Positions 24,595-33,300 of a stretch of 64,000 nt of DNA are shown one piece after another. The stretch lies in assembly GCF_006704125.1 (NCBI RefSeq), contig NZ_VIGH01000004.1:248001-312000 (forward strand), read 5' to 3'. The notes beneath the pieces were generated by a model, which was not told where the DNA came from, did not search any database, and saw only the letters and a program-made list of their open reading frames with translations. The position numbers were made by a program, and so were the translations under genes. How positions within the stretch are numbered: the first letter of the stretch is position 1; each line of letters begins with the position of its first letter. Source of the DNA: Rhodococcus spelaei (GTDB lineage: Bacteria; Actinomycetota; Actinomycetes; Mycobacteriales; Mycobacteriaceae).

Positions 24595-24703
24595 TCAGGT
24601 CTCTGTCGCCTGCATGCGGGTCGACACAGGCGACGCAGAGGTCTGCGAGGTGAGCCATCTGACGGCGTCGGGAGCGCGGGCTCCGCCGTGGGCGAAATCG
24701 GGT

Positions 24704-25666
24704 ATGACGGCGGCCACTACGGATGTTCCACGAGGCATGGCTGCAGATGATGATGCGCTGGACGCCTACTCGGCCGTGGTGACGGCGGTGGCGCAGCGGG
24801 TGCTCCCCAGTGTTGCCAGCTTGCGGGTGATGCTGCCGGGAGGAGCCGGCGCTGGGAGCGCGAGCGTGCTGACCGCAGACGGCTTCCTGCTGACCAGCGC
24901 GCATGTGGTGTCGGGCGCGTCGAGTATCGAGGCGGCGTTCGCGGACGGCACCGAGGTGCGCGCGGACGTCGTTGGCTGCGACGTGTTGTCGGATCTCGCG
25001 GTGCTTCGTGCTCGCGGAGCCGTGCCGGCGCCGCTGGAGCAGGGTGACGCGGCGCGACTGCAGGTGGGGCAACTGGTTGTCGCGGTGGGCAACCCGCTCG
25101 GCCTGGCCGGCAGTGTGACCGCGGGCATCGTGTCGGCCCTGGGCCGCTCGCTGCCCACCAGCGAGGGTCGGGTCGTCGACGAGGTGATCCAGACCGATGC
25201 CGCTCTGAACCCCGGCAACAGTGGAGGGGTGCTCGCCGACAGCGCCGGCCGGGTGGTCGGGGTGAACACCGCGGTGGCAGGGGTCGGTGTCGGCCTGGCG
25301 GTGCCGATCAATGCCACAACGCGCCGGTTGATCGCCACGCTGATGTCGACCGGGCGGGTGCGGCGGGCCTGGCTTGGTCTCGCGGGAGCGCAAACGCCGT
25401 TTCCGGCAGTGCTGGCCGCGAGGACAGGGCGCCGTTCGGGCATGAGGATCGCGCAGGTCGTCGTGGGCAGTCCCGCGGATCGTGCCGGCCTGCGCGCCGG
25501 GGACATCGTGGTCGCGGCGGGTGGCGCGGACGTGGCGACGGCGACCGCCCTGCAGTCGCTGATGATCGAAAACGCGATAGACCGGCCGATGGAAATCACC
25601 GTCTGGCGTTCGGGTGCGCTCGTCGACGTGATCGCGGTGCCGCGCGAACTGGCGCCCCGGGGGTGA
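24704..25666 (+). CDS. HtrA-like serine protease with PDZ domain
   Basis: A 320-residue trypsin-like protease. The catalytic triad is visible as His67 (LLTSAHVV), Asp97 (VLSDLAVLR) and Ser173 (NPGNSGGVL). It is followed by a PDZ domain (about residues 220-310, GMRIAQVVVGSPADRAGLRA, GDIVVAAGG). Unlike mycobacterial HtrA/PepD it has no transmembrane anchor or signal peptide, so it may work in the cytoplasm or be a non-exported DegP-like quality-control enzyme. ATG 24704 is chosen; 24737 is an alternative that keeps the domain. It is divergent from the MFS gene across about 170 bp. Confidence 0.92.
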   Translation: MTAATTDVPRGMAADDDALDAYSAVVTAVAQRVLPSVASLRVMLPGGAGAGSASVLTADGFLLTSAHVVSGASSIEAAFADGTEVRADVVGCDVLSDLAVLRARGAVPAPLEQGDAARLQVGQLVVAVGNPLGLAGSVTAGIVSALGRSLPTSEGRVVDEVIQTDAALNPGNSGGVLADSAGRVVGVNTAVAGVGVGLAVPINATTRRLIATLMSTGRVRRAWLGLAGAQTPFPAVLAARTGRRSGMRIAQVVVGSPADRAGLRAGDIVVAAGGADVATATALQSLMIENAIDRPMEITVWRSGALVDVIAVPRELAPRG

Positions 25667-25706
25667 GCGGCCGCCTGTACCTCGACGGATCCAAACCGTC
25701 CGTGCG

Positions 25707-25967
25707 TCACAAATTGTCTGGAACACAGGCCAAGAGCGGCTCGCCGGTGAGCAGCCTGCACAGCAGATCAAACGGAGCCAGGGCCACGCTGTTCGCGAGG
25801 TCGGTGGATCCCGAATTCTGGCCAGGGGCTGCGTGAAAGAAGTCGCTGCTCCCGGAATCGGCGACATCGGTCGGATATCGGAGGTTGGCGGGCGCGGCCG
25901 ATGCCGAAGCCGCAGTGCCGAGGGCGATGGTGGCGCTGGCCAACGCAACGATGATTGAACGCTTCAA
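25707..25967 (-). CDS. Small secreted protein
   Basis: An 86-residue exported protein starting, most plausibly, at TTG 25967 (KRSIIVALASATIALG), with GGAG nine bases upstream. A signal peptide ends at ASA near residue 24. The mature part is about 60 residues, APANLRYPTDVADSGSSDFF to LLACVPDNL, with two cysteines (LLCRLL and LACVP) that could pair. I know no family with a defined function; proteins of this kind are common among exported actinobacterial peptides. It is convergent with the HtrA gene. Confidence 0.65.
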   Translation of the reverse strand: MKRSIIVALASATIALGTAASASAAPANLRYPTDVADSGSSDFFHAAPGQNSGSTDLANSVALAPFDLLCRLLTGEPLLACVPDNL

Positions 25968-26155
25968 GATGACCGTCTCCGTTCGTGCTCTGTCGACGCC
26001 GCGCGACGTCGTGGAAACCATATATATCGCTCGTCCGGTCGGTAGCGGATTCGACCACATCTGCGGCAGCGATAATCCTGTTGTCCCGGTGTCGATTTCG
26101 CGGCCCCGTGTCCAGTTCCTCGACCCTCCGGAGATGCGAATCGGCTCAGGACGTT

Positions 26156-27058
26156 TCACGGTGCCGGCGCTGGCGCTTCGACCTCGAGTCGGTGGATGGC
26201 GCCGGCTCGCAGCCGCGCAGCTTCCTCCGGCTCCCAATTGGGCGCCGTGGCGACGAACAGCTCACGGCCGCTGGGGCCGCCGAGTGCAACCGCGTAGGGG
26301 CTGGGGAAGGAAAGTCGGGTGTCGACCACGCCGTCAGGTGTGATCCGGACCAGCTCGTCGCCGAACGGGAAGGCGACCCAGACCGCTCCCTCGGCATCGA
26401 CGGCAAGCCCGTCCGGGAAGCCGCCCTCGAACTCAGCGAGCACGCGGCGGCCGGTCAGGTCGCCATCGGCGCCGACGTCGAAGGCCGTGAGACGCCCGGG
26501 AACAGAACGGGTCTCGGCGACGATCAGGGTATTCCCGTCGGGGGTGACGGTGATCCCGTTCGGGAACCAGAGATCGGAGGCAACGGCGCGGGTGGAGCCG
26601 TCCGGCTCGATCAGGATCAACACGGTGGGGTGGGGCGCATCCGGCGGCGCCGAGTCGTCGCCGTAGTTGCCCACGTAGGCGCGGCCCTGTCCATCGACGA
26701 ACATGTCGTTGCAGTGCCACTCGGCGAGACCGGACAGATTCGCATGCTCGACCGTGCCGTTTGCTTCGACGCGCAGCACCTTCCGATCTTGCTGGGAGAC
26801 GACCAGCGGTGTGCCGTCGGGGAGGAAGCCGATGCCGGATGGACGGCCGGGCACCGTGGCGATCGTCTCGGGCTCCGACCCGGGGACCAGTCGCATCAGT
26901 CGATGGTCGTGCATGTCGGAAAACCACAGTGCTCCGTCGTGCCAGCGCACGCCTTCGGGGAAGGTCAAGCCTGTGGCGAGAACCTCGGATTCGATAGTGC
27001 CCCATGGGGTGGTGGACTTCGGATCAGGTGCGAGATCGCGTAGTGATCGACGAGTCAT
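26156..27058 (-). CDS. SMP-30/gluconolactonase family protein
   Basis: A 300-residue six-bladed beta-propeller of the SMP-30/gluconolaconase/LRE family: TGLTFPEGVRW with the metal-ligand Glu, then WFSDMHDHRLMRL, NGITVTPDGNTLIVAET and GFPDGLAVDAEGAVWVAFPF with the metal-ligand Asp. It probably hydrolyses a sugar or other lactone. The ATG at 27058 and the first eight codons (MTRRSLRD) lie within the left terminal repeat of the IS256-type element. The original N-terminus and promoter have therefore been replaced, while the propeller appears whole. Expression now depends on the IS or on a fortuitous promoter. Confidence 0.92.
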   Translation of the reverse strand: MTRRSLRDLAPDPKSTTPWGTIESEVLATGLTFPEGVRWHDGALWFSDMHDHRLMRLVPGSEPETIATVPGRPSGIGFLPDGTPLVVSQQDRKVLRVEANGTVEHANLSGLAEWHCNDMFVDGQGRAYVGNYGDDSAPPDAPHPTVLILIEPDGSTRAVASDLWFPNGITVTPDGNTLIVAETRSVPGRLTAFDVGADGDLTGRRVLAEFEGGFPDGLAVDAEGAVWVAFPFGDELVRITPDGVVDTRLSFPSPYAVALGGPSGRELFVATAPNWEPEEAARLRAGAIHRLEVEAPAPAP

Positions 27059-28374
27059 GGTGAATGCTAGCTGATTTCGAGCGCCGGCGCCGCCGACTGG
27101 ACGGGGCCGGTGGCGGCCTGTTCTTTCGCAGCGATCACCGCGCGGAGTTCGTCCATGCTGACGTCGGAGACATAGCGTCGGGTGACCTGCCATTCGTCGT
27201 GCTGTTCGATCACCACTGCGGTCGCCAGGCGCAGGAACGCGGCCGGGTTGGGGAAGATCTCCACGACGTCGGCGCGGCGCTTGATCTCCTTGTTCAGCCG
27301 CTCGATCGGATTGTTGCTCCAGACCTTCTGCCAGTGCGCCCGCGGGAACGCGGTGAACGCGAGCACGTCGTGCTTGGCGGACTCCATCATCGCGGCGACC
27401 TTCGGGAACGATGAGGTGAGGGTGTCGACGACCTGATCCCACTGGGCGGCGACCTCGATCGGGTCGGTGTGCGCGAAGATCGTCTTGACCGCCGCCATCA
27501 CCGGTGGCACGTGCTTCGAGTGCACCGCGCCCTGCAGGTTGCGCATGAAATGGACACGGCAGCGTTGCCACGCAGCACCGCTGAACTGTTGTGTGACAGC
27601 GGCTTTCAGTCCTGCGTGGGCGTCTGAGACGACCAGGTGCACCCCCGCCAGGCCGCGAGCCTTGAGGCTGGCGACGAACTCGCGCCAGAACTCGAACGAC
27701 TCCGAGTCTCCGACGGCGGTGCCGAGGACCTCGCGGGTGCCGTCGATCGACACCCCCGTGGCCACCACCAACGCCTGGGACACCACGTGTGCCCCCACGC
27801 GGACCTTGCAGTAAGTGGCGTCGAGGTAGACGTACGGGAAGGTGGTGTGCGTCAGTGTGCGTTCCCGGAATCGTGCGACCTCGGCATCCAGGCCGGCGCA
27901 GATCCTCGAGGCCTCGGACTTCGACACCCCAGAGGAGACGCCCAGGGCGGCGACGAGGTCGTCGACACTGCGGGTGGAGACGCCGTGCACGTAGGCCTCC
28001 ATGATCACCGCGTGCAACGCCTTGTCGATCCGCCGACGGCGTTCGAGCAGCGACGGGAAGAACGTGCCCGCCCGCAGTTTCGGGATCTTGAGTTCGACGT
28101 CCCCGCTGGTCGTCGACACCGTCTTGCTGCGGTGTCCGTTGCGGTGGGTGGTGCGGTTGTCTGTGCGTTCGTAGCGGCCGGCACCGAGGGTTTCGGTGGC
28201 CTCGGCCTCGATCAGCTCCTGCAGGCCGGCGCGGATCAGCTCGGCGAACACGGATCCCACATCGGCGCCCTTGAGGGCGTCGAGGCGGGCCAGCAGGGCA
28301 GAATGCTCATGGGTCATCGCGTAGCTCCTGTGCGTGAGTCACTGTGGTAGGTAACTCGTTCACCACTACGCGAT
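27035..28374 (-). mobile_element. IS256-family insertion sequence
   Basis: About 1,340 bp with one transposase gene. The ends are inverted repeats: the left end reads inward ATCGCGTAGTGATCGACGAG (from 27035) and the right end ATCGCGTAGTGGTGAACGAG (from 28374), identical in the first 11 bases and at about 18 of 24. I found no 8-9 bp target duplication: left flank GGTGCGAG, right flank GGCCCACC. One end may have recombined after insertion. Confidence 0.85.
27067..28317 (-). CDS. IS256-family (mutator-type) transposase
   Basis: A 416-residue transposase with the DDE triad of the Transposase_mut family: Asp166 (YVYLDATYCKV), Asp232 (LVVSDAHAGLKAA) and Glu339 (SNNPIERLNKEIKRR). The N-terminal part has EATETLGAGRYERTDNRTTH and RNGHR, typical of the family. 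Length and motifs are complete, with no frameshift, so it is probably active. AGGAG lies before the ATG. Its C-terminal codons end about 30 bp inside the left inverted repeat. Confidence 0.97.
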   Translation of the reverse strand: MTHEHSALLARLDALKGADVGSVFAELIRAGLQELIEAEATETLGAGRYERTDNRTTHRNGHRSKTVSTTSGDVELKIPKLRAGTFFPSLLERRRRIDKALHAVIMEAYVHGVSTRSVDDLVAALGVSSGVSKSEASRICAGLDAEVARFRERTLTHTTFPYVYLDATYCKVRVGAHVVSQALVVATGVSIDGTREVLGTAVGDSESFEFWREFVASLKARGLAGVHLVVSDAHAGLKAAVTQQFSGAAWQRCRVHFMRNLQGAVHSKHVPPVMAAVKTIFAHTDPIEVAAQWDQVVDTLTSSFPKVAAMMESAKHDVLAFTAFPRAHWQKVWSNNPIERLNKEIKRRADVVEIFPNPAAFLRLATAVVIEQHDEWQVTRRYVSDVSMDELRAVIAAKEQAATGPVQSAAPALEIS

Positions 28375-28449
28375 GGCCCACCCACTGCCGGGGAGCGACA
28401 CACCCCAGGCCAGGGCCGGGGACGCCTCACCCGATCCCCACCACCCCAG

Positions 28450-28748
28450 GGGACTTACCCTTCCATTCCGCGCGCAGCGACTTTGATGCAGCTGCCGAAA
28501 GGTTCTCAGCCTCAACGGAATCCCAGGCATTTGACGTGAGTGTCGGATCTTTGACGATCTCGATGCACAAGGGAAACGGCAGCGGTGCGATCGACTTCCA
28601 CGACTCCGACCAGGCTTTCCAATTCGCGATCGGAGGATGGGTGTACTCACCCTCAGGGGCACCCGGCGGGGTCGGCATGTATGAGAAGTTCGAGAGCAGG
28701 CACATCGACGGACCGTGGTACGAGTTCAACGCCCGGTATCCGAACTAG
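28450..28748 (+). pseudogene. C-terminal fragment of an unrecognised protein next to the IS
   Basis: From about 28450 the frame reads SARSDFDAAAERFSASTESQ, later SMHKGNGSGAIDFHDSDQAF and YEKFESRHIDGPWYEFNARY before the stop. This has normal, balanced composition unlike the Pro/His-rich sequence in the same frame next to the IS end. It looks like the 3' end of a gene cut by the IS or a later deletion. I do not recognise the family. Confidence 0.3.
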
Positions 28749-28919
28749 TAGGCCGTATCCCGAGGAGTCAACGACGTCGCCGGCGACCAGGTCTCGATCT
28801 ACGCGTCATCCGCGGAATTGAGGGGTTCGAGTCGGTGTCTGGGGAGAAGACGGTGGTATTCACTTACACCCGTCCGGGATAGAGCCCGAGCATGCCCGTC
28901 ATCTCGACCGTTCCGGAGG

Positions 28920-29771
28920 CTAGGGCTGCGACCAGCGGTGCTTCTCCGCTTCCTCGTCAATCACTTCGCGCTCGTGGTCCTGCCATTTCGCGATGGCGGT
29001 ATCGACGTCGGAACCGTCCGTCGGGGCGTGCGAGAACATCGGGAGTGGATTGAGGGCGTCGGGGATTCGGTACGAACGTGAACCATCTGGCAACCCATCC
29101 CACTTTTCGATGTCAACGATCACCTGGCGTAGTTGGTTCACCGCGAGAATGGCGGTGTGGTCCACCAGGGCTTGACGGGCGGGGACCCCGGTGGAAACTC
29201 CTTCGGCCCAACCGAGGTCTACATAGAACTGGAAACGTTCGCTTCCCTGGAGCCTCACCTTCAGCCTTTCGACGACAGTGCCAGCGGCGAGGACGTAGTC
29301 GGTCATGCCGATCTGAACTTGGAGATCTGCAGTTGTGCGTATGAGGTCGTTTGCGATGGCGACGGCGCGGTCGACGTACGTTTGGTAGTCGATCGAGCGC
29401 GCCACATAGAAATCCCGAATGACCTCGTGGAGATCGGCAAGCGAGGCACGGGCGGAGGTGGTGTAGCGGTTGGCATGCTCACGGTTCAATGCCGCGCGTA
29501 CCTCGCGACGGTTCTCAGCGAGTTGGCGTTGAACGAAAAGCCAGGCCGCCACCACCGCGGCTCCCGCGACCACAGTCGGAATGCCGACATTGGCGAACCA
29601 TTTGGCGGTCGTGACCTCCGCCCACACGCTTTCAGCGCCACGGTGCACCGGGGGACACCAGAGTGTGAGCGCGACAACGATCGTCATAGCGATCGCAGCG
29701 GAGATCAGCAGAACGGCATACCGGGCCCAGAACCGTTGCACTAGGTTGATCCCTTCCCTCGGTTGCTGCAT
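28920..29771 (-). CDS. Membrane-anchored protein of unknown function
   Basis: A 283-residue protein with two predicted TM helices (about residues 13-33, FWARYAVLLISAAIAMTIVV, and 56-76, GIPTVVAGAAVVAAWLF). A long cytoplasmic helical domain follows, with QRQLAENRREVRAALNREHA and a C-terminal charged region AIAKWQDHEREVIDEEAEKH. It looks like a membrane-tethered coiled-coil protein; no enzymatic motif is visible. It lies in the accessory island between the IS and the KAP NTPase, and its G+C is lower than that of the backbone genes. Confidence 0.75.
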   Translation of the reverse strand: MQQPREGINLVQRFWARYAVLLISAAIAMTIVVALTLWCPPVHRGAESVWAEVTTAKWFANVGIPTVVAGAAVVAAWLFVQRQLAENRREVRAALNREHANRYTTSARASLADLHEVIRDFYVARSIDYQTYVDRAVAIANDLIRTTADLQVQIGMTDYVLAAGTVVERLKVRLQGSERFQFYVDLGWAEGVSTGVPARQALVDHTAILAVNQLRQVIVDIEKWDGLPDGSRSYRIPDALNPLPMFSHAPTDGSDVDTAIAKWQDHEREVIDEEAEKHRWSQP

Positions 29772-29925
29772 CGGACGACAGTATCTGGGCGGCTCTGCGG
29801 CCGTTTGACCTGGTGTGATGGCATGTGTCCGGGTGCTCAGGTCTGGGAGGCCGGCGGAGTGGTGCAGGTGCAGTGCTGACGATCGTCCGAGTCGGCGTCC
29901 CTCCTGAGGCACCGCGTATCGGTGA

Positions 29926-30399
29926 ATGTCTCAGGGGTCTCAGACTGATGTGATGACGTTGGTGTTGATTGATCATTTCGGTGCGGACCGCTGGTTGTGT
30001 CCGCCGTTCGACCGCGCGGTGTCGTACGAGAGGGAGGACTGGTGGAACAGGCCGAGTCGCCGCGGTGACGCCTGGTACGTGCAGGTGATGGAGGGCGATG
30101 CGGAGGTGGCCCGCGTTGAGCTGGATGACCCTGGGGGCATCAACCCGGAGCACGTGGGGGTGCCGGAGCTCGGCCCGGAGAGGTTGGAGATCCAGCTCGT
30201 CGAGGTGGCTACCGCGGCGCGTGGCCTCGGTGTTGGCACTGCGGTGGTGCGCGCTCTGGAGGAACGGCATGCAGATCGGCGGCTTTTCGCGTACAGCGAG
30301 GACGCACACGGTTTCTGGGGTTCGTTGGGGTGGGATCGGTTCGATCACCCATTTGGTGAGCGGGTCCGGCCGCTGTTCATTCAGCCGGTCCGCGAGTGA
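29926..30399 (+). CDS. GNAT-family N-acetyltransferase
   Basis: A 157-residue acetyltransferase with the acetyl-CoA pyrophosphate loop ARGLGVGTAVVRALEERHAD (Q/R-x-x-G-x-G/A) and a C-terminal strand-helix SEDAHGFWGSLGWDRFDHP typical of GNAT enzymes. The acceptor is unknown. An alternative ATG at 29953 would give 148 residues. It starts about 155 bp from the divergent membrane-protein gene, inside the accessory region. Confidence 0.85.
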   Translation: MSQGSQTDVMTLVLIDHFGADRWLCPPFDRAVSYEREDWWNRPSRRGDAWYVQVMEGDAEVARVELDDPGGINPEHVGVPELGPERLEIQLVEVATAARGLGVGTAVVRALEERHADRRLFAYSEDAHGFWGSLGWDRFDHPFGERVRPLFIQPVRE

Positions 30400-30582
30400 G
30401 CCCTAGGAGCCGGTAGCCGTCTCCACACTGTGTCGTCGGGCGGCTCCCCTGCTTTCTGGTGTGGGGCCGTTTCGTGTTTCGGGGGCGTGGCGTGGCGTGG
30501 GTGGGTTCGGTGCCGGTGGGGGAGCGTGGGAGGTTTGTGGTTGCGGTGTGGTGTCGGTCTCTCGCCCGGTAGGTCGACTGGA

Positions 30583-30653
30583 GGACCGGCCCGTAGCAAC
30601 CGGGCCGGTCCCACGAACTGATGCAGAGCGGCCCGACACCGGGGCCGCTCTGC
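30583..30653. repeat. Two tandem perfect hairpins in the gene-free stretch 30400-30813
   Basis: GGACCGGCCCG (30583-30593) and CGGGCCGGTCC (30601-30611) form an 11-bp stem with a 7-base loop. Eleven bases later GCAGAGCGGCC (30623-30633) and GGCCGCTCTGC (30643-30653) form another 11-bp stem with a 9-base loop. They lie between the convergent GNAT and KAP genes and may act as a two-way terminator. I see no gene in the rest of the 414-bp interval. Confidence 0.6.
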
Positions 30654-30813
30654 TGTGCATTGGGGTCAGCTTCCAGACGATCCGAAGTCGAACGGGCTGA
30701 GCTGGAGTTGCCGCCGGATGTGGTCTGGGTGCCGACGGTGAACGGGATCAGCTTTAGCGCTGTACGAGTCCTATACGCCCGGATCGGGCCGTTCCAGATC
30801 AAGGCTGCTGAGG

Positions 30814-33018
30814 CTAGTCACTAGTGCTCTCGAAGATGGCGTTGGCCGCAAAATTCCGGCGGCTGTCGTAGGAAAAATCACTCCGATCGACGTCGGGAAT
30901 CAGGGTGTCGGGAATCTGGTTGCTTGGCCAGTTTTCGCGAGGCACGAGGCTCGTCAAGTAATGGATGTTGGGGCCCGCGAGATAGCGCCTTCTCTTGGAA
31001 CCATTGAAAGAAGATTGGACAGTGACAAGGCGTGTTGCGGCCCCGATCAGGTCCAGCCCGCCTTGATTCGCTGCGCGCTGTTCGATGCTGTCGCTCACCT
31101 TCATGTGGAGCAGCGGGCGATTTTCGATCCAGTACTGGTGCTGCGTCAGGGCGTTGCGTTCAGGCAACTCCGTGGAGATATCAAAGAATGCGTCGACAAC
31201 CTCGTCGTGAATTCGGTCCCACACGGTTTGTGTCGCAATGGCCAACGGCATTTCTGGAGAAGGAGATCCAATATTTGCGGAAATTGCAGCCATGTCGGCC
31301 CCGAACTCGTCGAGATAGGCCGACACGGCGGCGCTTGCTGTCCTTGGTTCGAGTTTGGTCCAGAGCTGATAGGTCACAGCTGCCCACCATGCGTGCAGGA
31401 CTGGTTCCCGCCGCTCTTGGTCGGTGGTGAGCCGGGTCAAGGTACGCGCGGCATCTCCGCAGTGAGACAGGTCGGATACCTGCTCCATTGCAGGTCCAAT
31501 GCTGTCTCGAATCTTGGTGCGGAGGAGGGGGCCTTTCACCCGATCATGCGCGTGCGCGCGGATGACGGAGTCGCGGGGGAGATCGCCGGTGTTGATCAGT
31601 GTGATGAGTTCGGCGCGGATGCTCCTGTCACGGATGTCCTTGGCTGGGAACCCGAACGCAAAGTAGCGGTCGAAATAGGTTGGCTGCCGAATCTGGAGTG
31701 GGGCCGCCTCTGGAATCGTTCGGTACGATCCGTCGACGCGGGGAACGGCCTCAGGAAATAGGGCGCGCAGCACCGTGAGCGCGCGCTGTGTATCAGTTGG
31801 GTTCTTGCCTTCCGGGTCGATGGTGATCGAGATCTTTTCTCGTAGCATGGTCGCGCGTTTGTGGTCCTTATCCACGTCGACTGATTTCCCAGTCTGATAT
31901 GTGAGATCTGACTTCCATGTGACCAAATGGCGATAGAGCTCGTGGTGCTCAAGCCGTAAGTAGGTGAGGAGGATGGCGTCGAGGAGGTTGATTTCGTCGC
32001 AGGGCCGGGCTGTCGAGCCCTTCTCCGTGATCAGCGCGAGGATCATATCGACTTGGGCGAACAGTCGATAGACCGTGCGCAGGGTGAGGTGATCGAGGGG
32101 CAGCCGCGCTAGCAGGACTTCGAGGTCTTGCTCGCTGCGGTCGGTGTCGTAGCCGCCCCGTTCGGCCAGTTCGCGAAGACGTTTGTCGATCACGTTGGCG
32201 AGATGGACGTCCTGGATCGGCGGTAGTTGGAAGGGGTACTGGACGATCTTTTCGAGGTACTGTTCGGCGCGCCGGCGGCTACCACCAGCGAGATCGGTGT
32301 GGGTGAGGACGTCGGTGACGGTCTGAGTGTCGTACGAGAGCAGGTAGTGCACACCTTTGAATCGCCCGAGCAGTCGCACGGCTTTCATGACGGCTAGCAG
32401 TTCATCGCGGTGTAGGCGATCGACATCGTCGACGATGACGAGTACGCGGAGCCCCAGTTCTTCAAGGAAGTGAGAGATCTTCTCGAAGCGCTCGGCGAAT
32501 GGGTTCTCCTCGAACCTCAACTCTTTTGCAGTGTCGGCTCCCGCCTCCGTGGCCGCGTCTACTGTCTTCTGGATGATGCCTTCGCCGAACTTGCTTTCCA
32601 CCCAACCGGTGAAGAGGGTTTGAGCCCCGGCCGCGAGTATCGGGGCGGCTAGGTTGAGCAGCTTCTTTCCGTTCTCAGTTTTTCTTCCTCTGTTGTCGTC
32701 GAGTGCGGATGCGATCGTGTTGTAAAACTCTTCGGTCAAGGCCAACTCGTTGTTGGTGGCCCATGGGGTGAACTCGACGACCGCCCAGTCATCCGGGACA
32801 TCGGCAAGGGCATTTCTGATCTGAGTCAGTGTGGATGTCTTGCCAGCACCCCAAGGTCCCGCGAGACCGAAGACCACACTGTCCCCGGTGCTGGCCTGTG
32901 CGATGCGCTGTGCAACCTGCATGGCGAACCACTCACGTTCGAGCAGGTCTGGACGTGGGTCATTCTTGGCAAGCGCGGCGTCGGTCACGAAGATGTTGGT
33001 GGCGGGGTCGTAGCTCAC
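30814..33018 (-). CDS. KAP-family P-loop NTPase
   Basis: A 734-residue KAP NTPase. Walker A GPWGAGKTS is at residues 54-62, followed by the KAP-typical VVEFTPWATNNELALTEEFY. Walker B VLVIVDDVDRL is at 192-202. A C-terminal helical domain follows without the inserted TM pair seen in animal members, although LLNLAAPILAAGAQTLFTGW is a mildly hydrophobic insert where TMs normally sit. KAP NTPases include PifA of plasmid F (phage T7 exclusion) and are common in defence islands. It sits in an accessory island between the IS and the recombinase unit, with lower G+C than its neighbours. Defence is an inference from family and context; no partner effector gene is obvious. Confidence 0.93.
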   Translation of the reverse strand: MSYDPATNIFVTDAALAKNDPRPDLLEREWFAMQVAQRIAQASTGDSVVFGLAGPWGAGKTSTLTQIRNALADVPDDWAVVEFTPWATNNELALTEEFYNTIASALDDNRGRKTENGKKLLNLAAPILAAGAQTLFTGWVESKFGEGIIQKTVDAATEAGADTAKELRFEENPFAERFEKISHFLEELGLRVLVIVDDVDRLHRDELLAVMKAVRLLGRFKGVHYLLSYDTQTVTDVLTHTDLAGGSRRRAEQYLEKIVQYPFQLPPIQDVHLANVIDKRLRELAERGGYDTDRSEQDLEVLLARLPLDHLTLRTVYRLFAQVDMILALITEKGSTARPCDEINLLDAILLTYLRLEHHELYRHLVTWKSDLTYQTGKSVDVDKDHKRATMLREKISITIDPEGKNPTDTQRALTVLRALFPEAVPRVDGSYRTIPEAAPLQIRQPTYFDRYFAFGFPAKDIRDRSIRAELITLINTGDLPRDSVIRAHAHDRVKGPLLRTKIRDSIGPAMEQVSDLSHCGDAARTLTRLTTDQERREPVLHAWWAAVTYQLWTKLEPRTASAAVSAYLDEFGADMAAISANIGSPSPEMPLAIATQTVWDRIHDEVVDAFFDISTELPERNALTQHQYWIENRPLLHMKVSDSIEQRAANQGGLDLIGAATRLVTVQSSFNGSKRRRYLAGPNIHYLTSLVPRENWPSNQIPDTLIPDVDRSDFSYDSRRNFAANAIFESTSD

Positions 33019-33300
33019 GGCAGTGATGATCGCAGGTCGATCCTCGGCCGTTGAACAGTGCTGGTTGGTTAGTTGCGCCGTCCGCCATGTGGTCGCTCGC
33101 GTCAGCTAGTGGAACGCCTCGAACCCCGATGCGGCCCCGCATGCGACCGGTGAGGCCGCCGGGTCACCTGATCGTGCAGCAGACCCCTCGGCCACCGGCC
33201 GTGCAGTCGGATTAGTCGTCAGCATAGGGGCCGGCGAGAAACCCGTGACGGATCACAGTGAGGGTTGCCGCTGTCTTTCGACGGGGCCGTCAGAGCTGGT

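Noticed and set aside
30621-30824. A 67-codon plus ORF at the 3' side of the KAP gene
   Set aside because: It begins inside a hairpin, has no RBS or recognisable domain, and overlaps the KAP stop.
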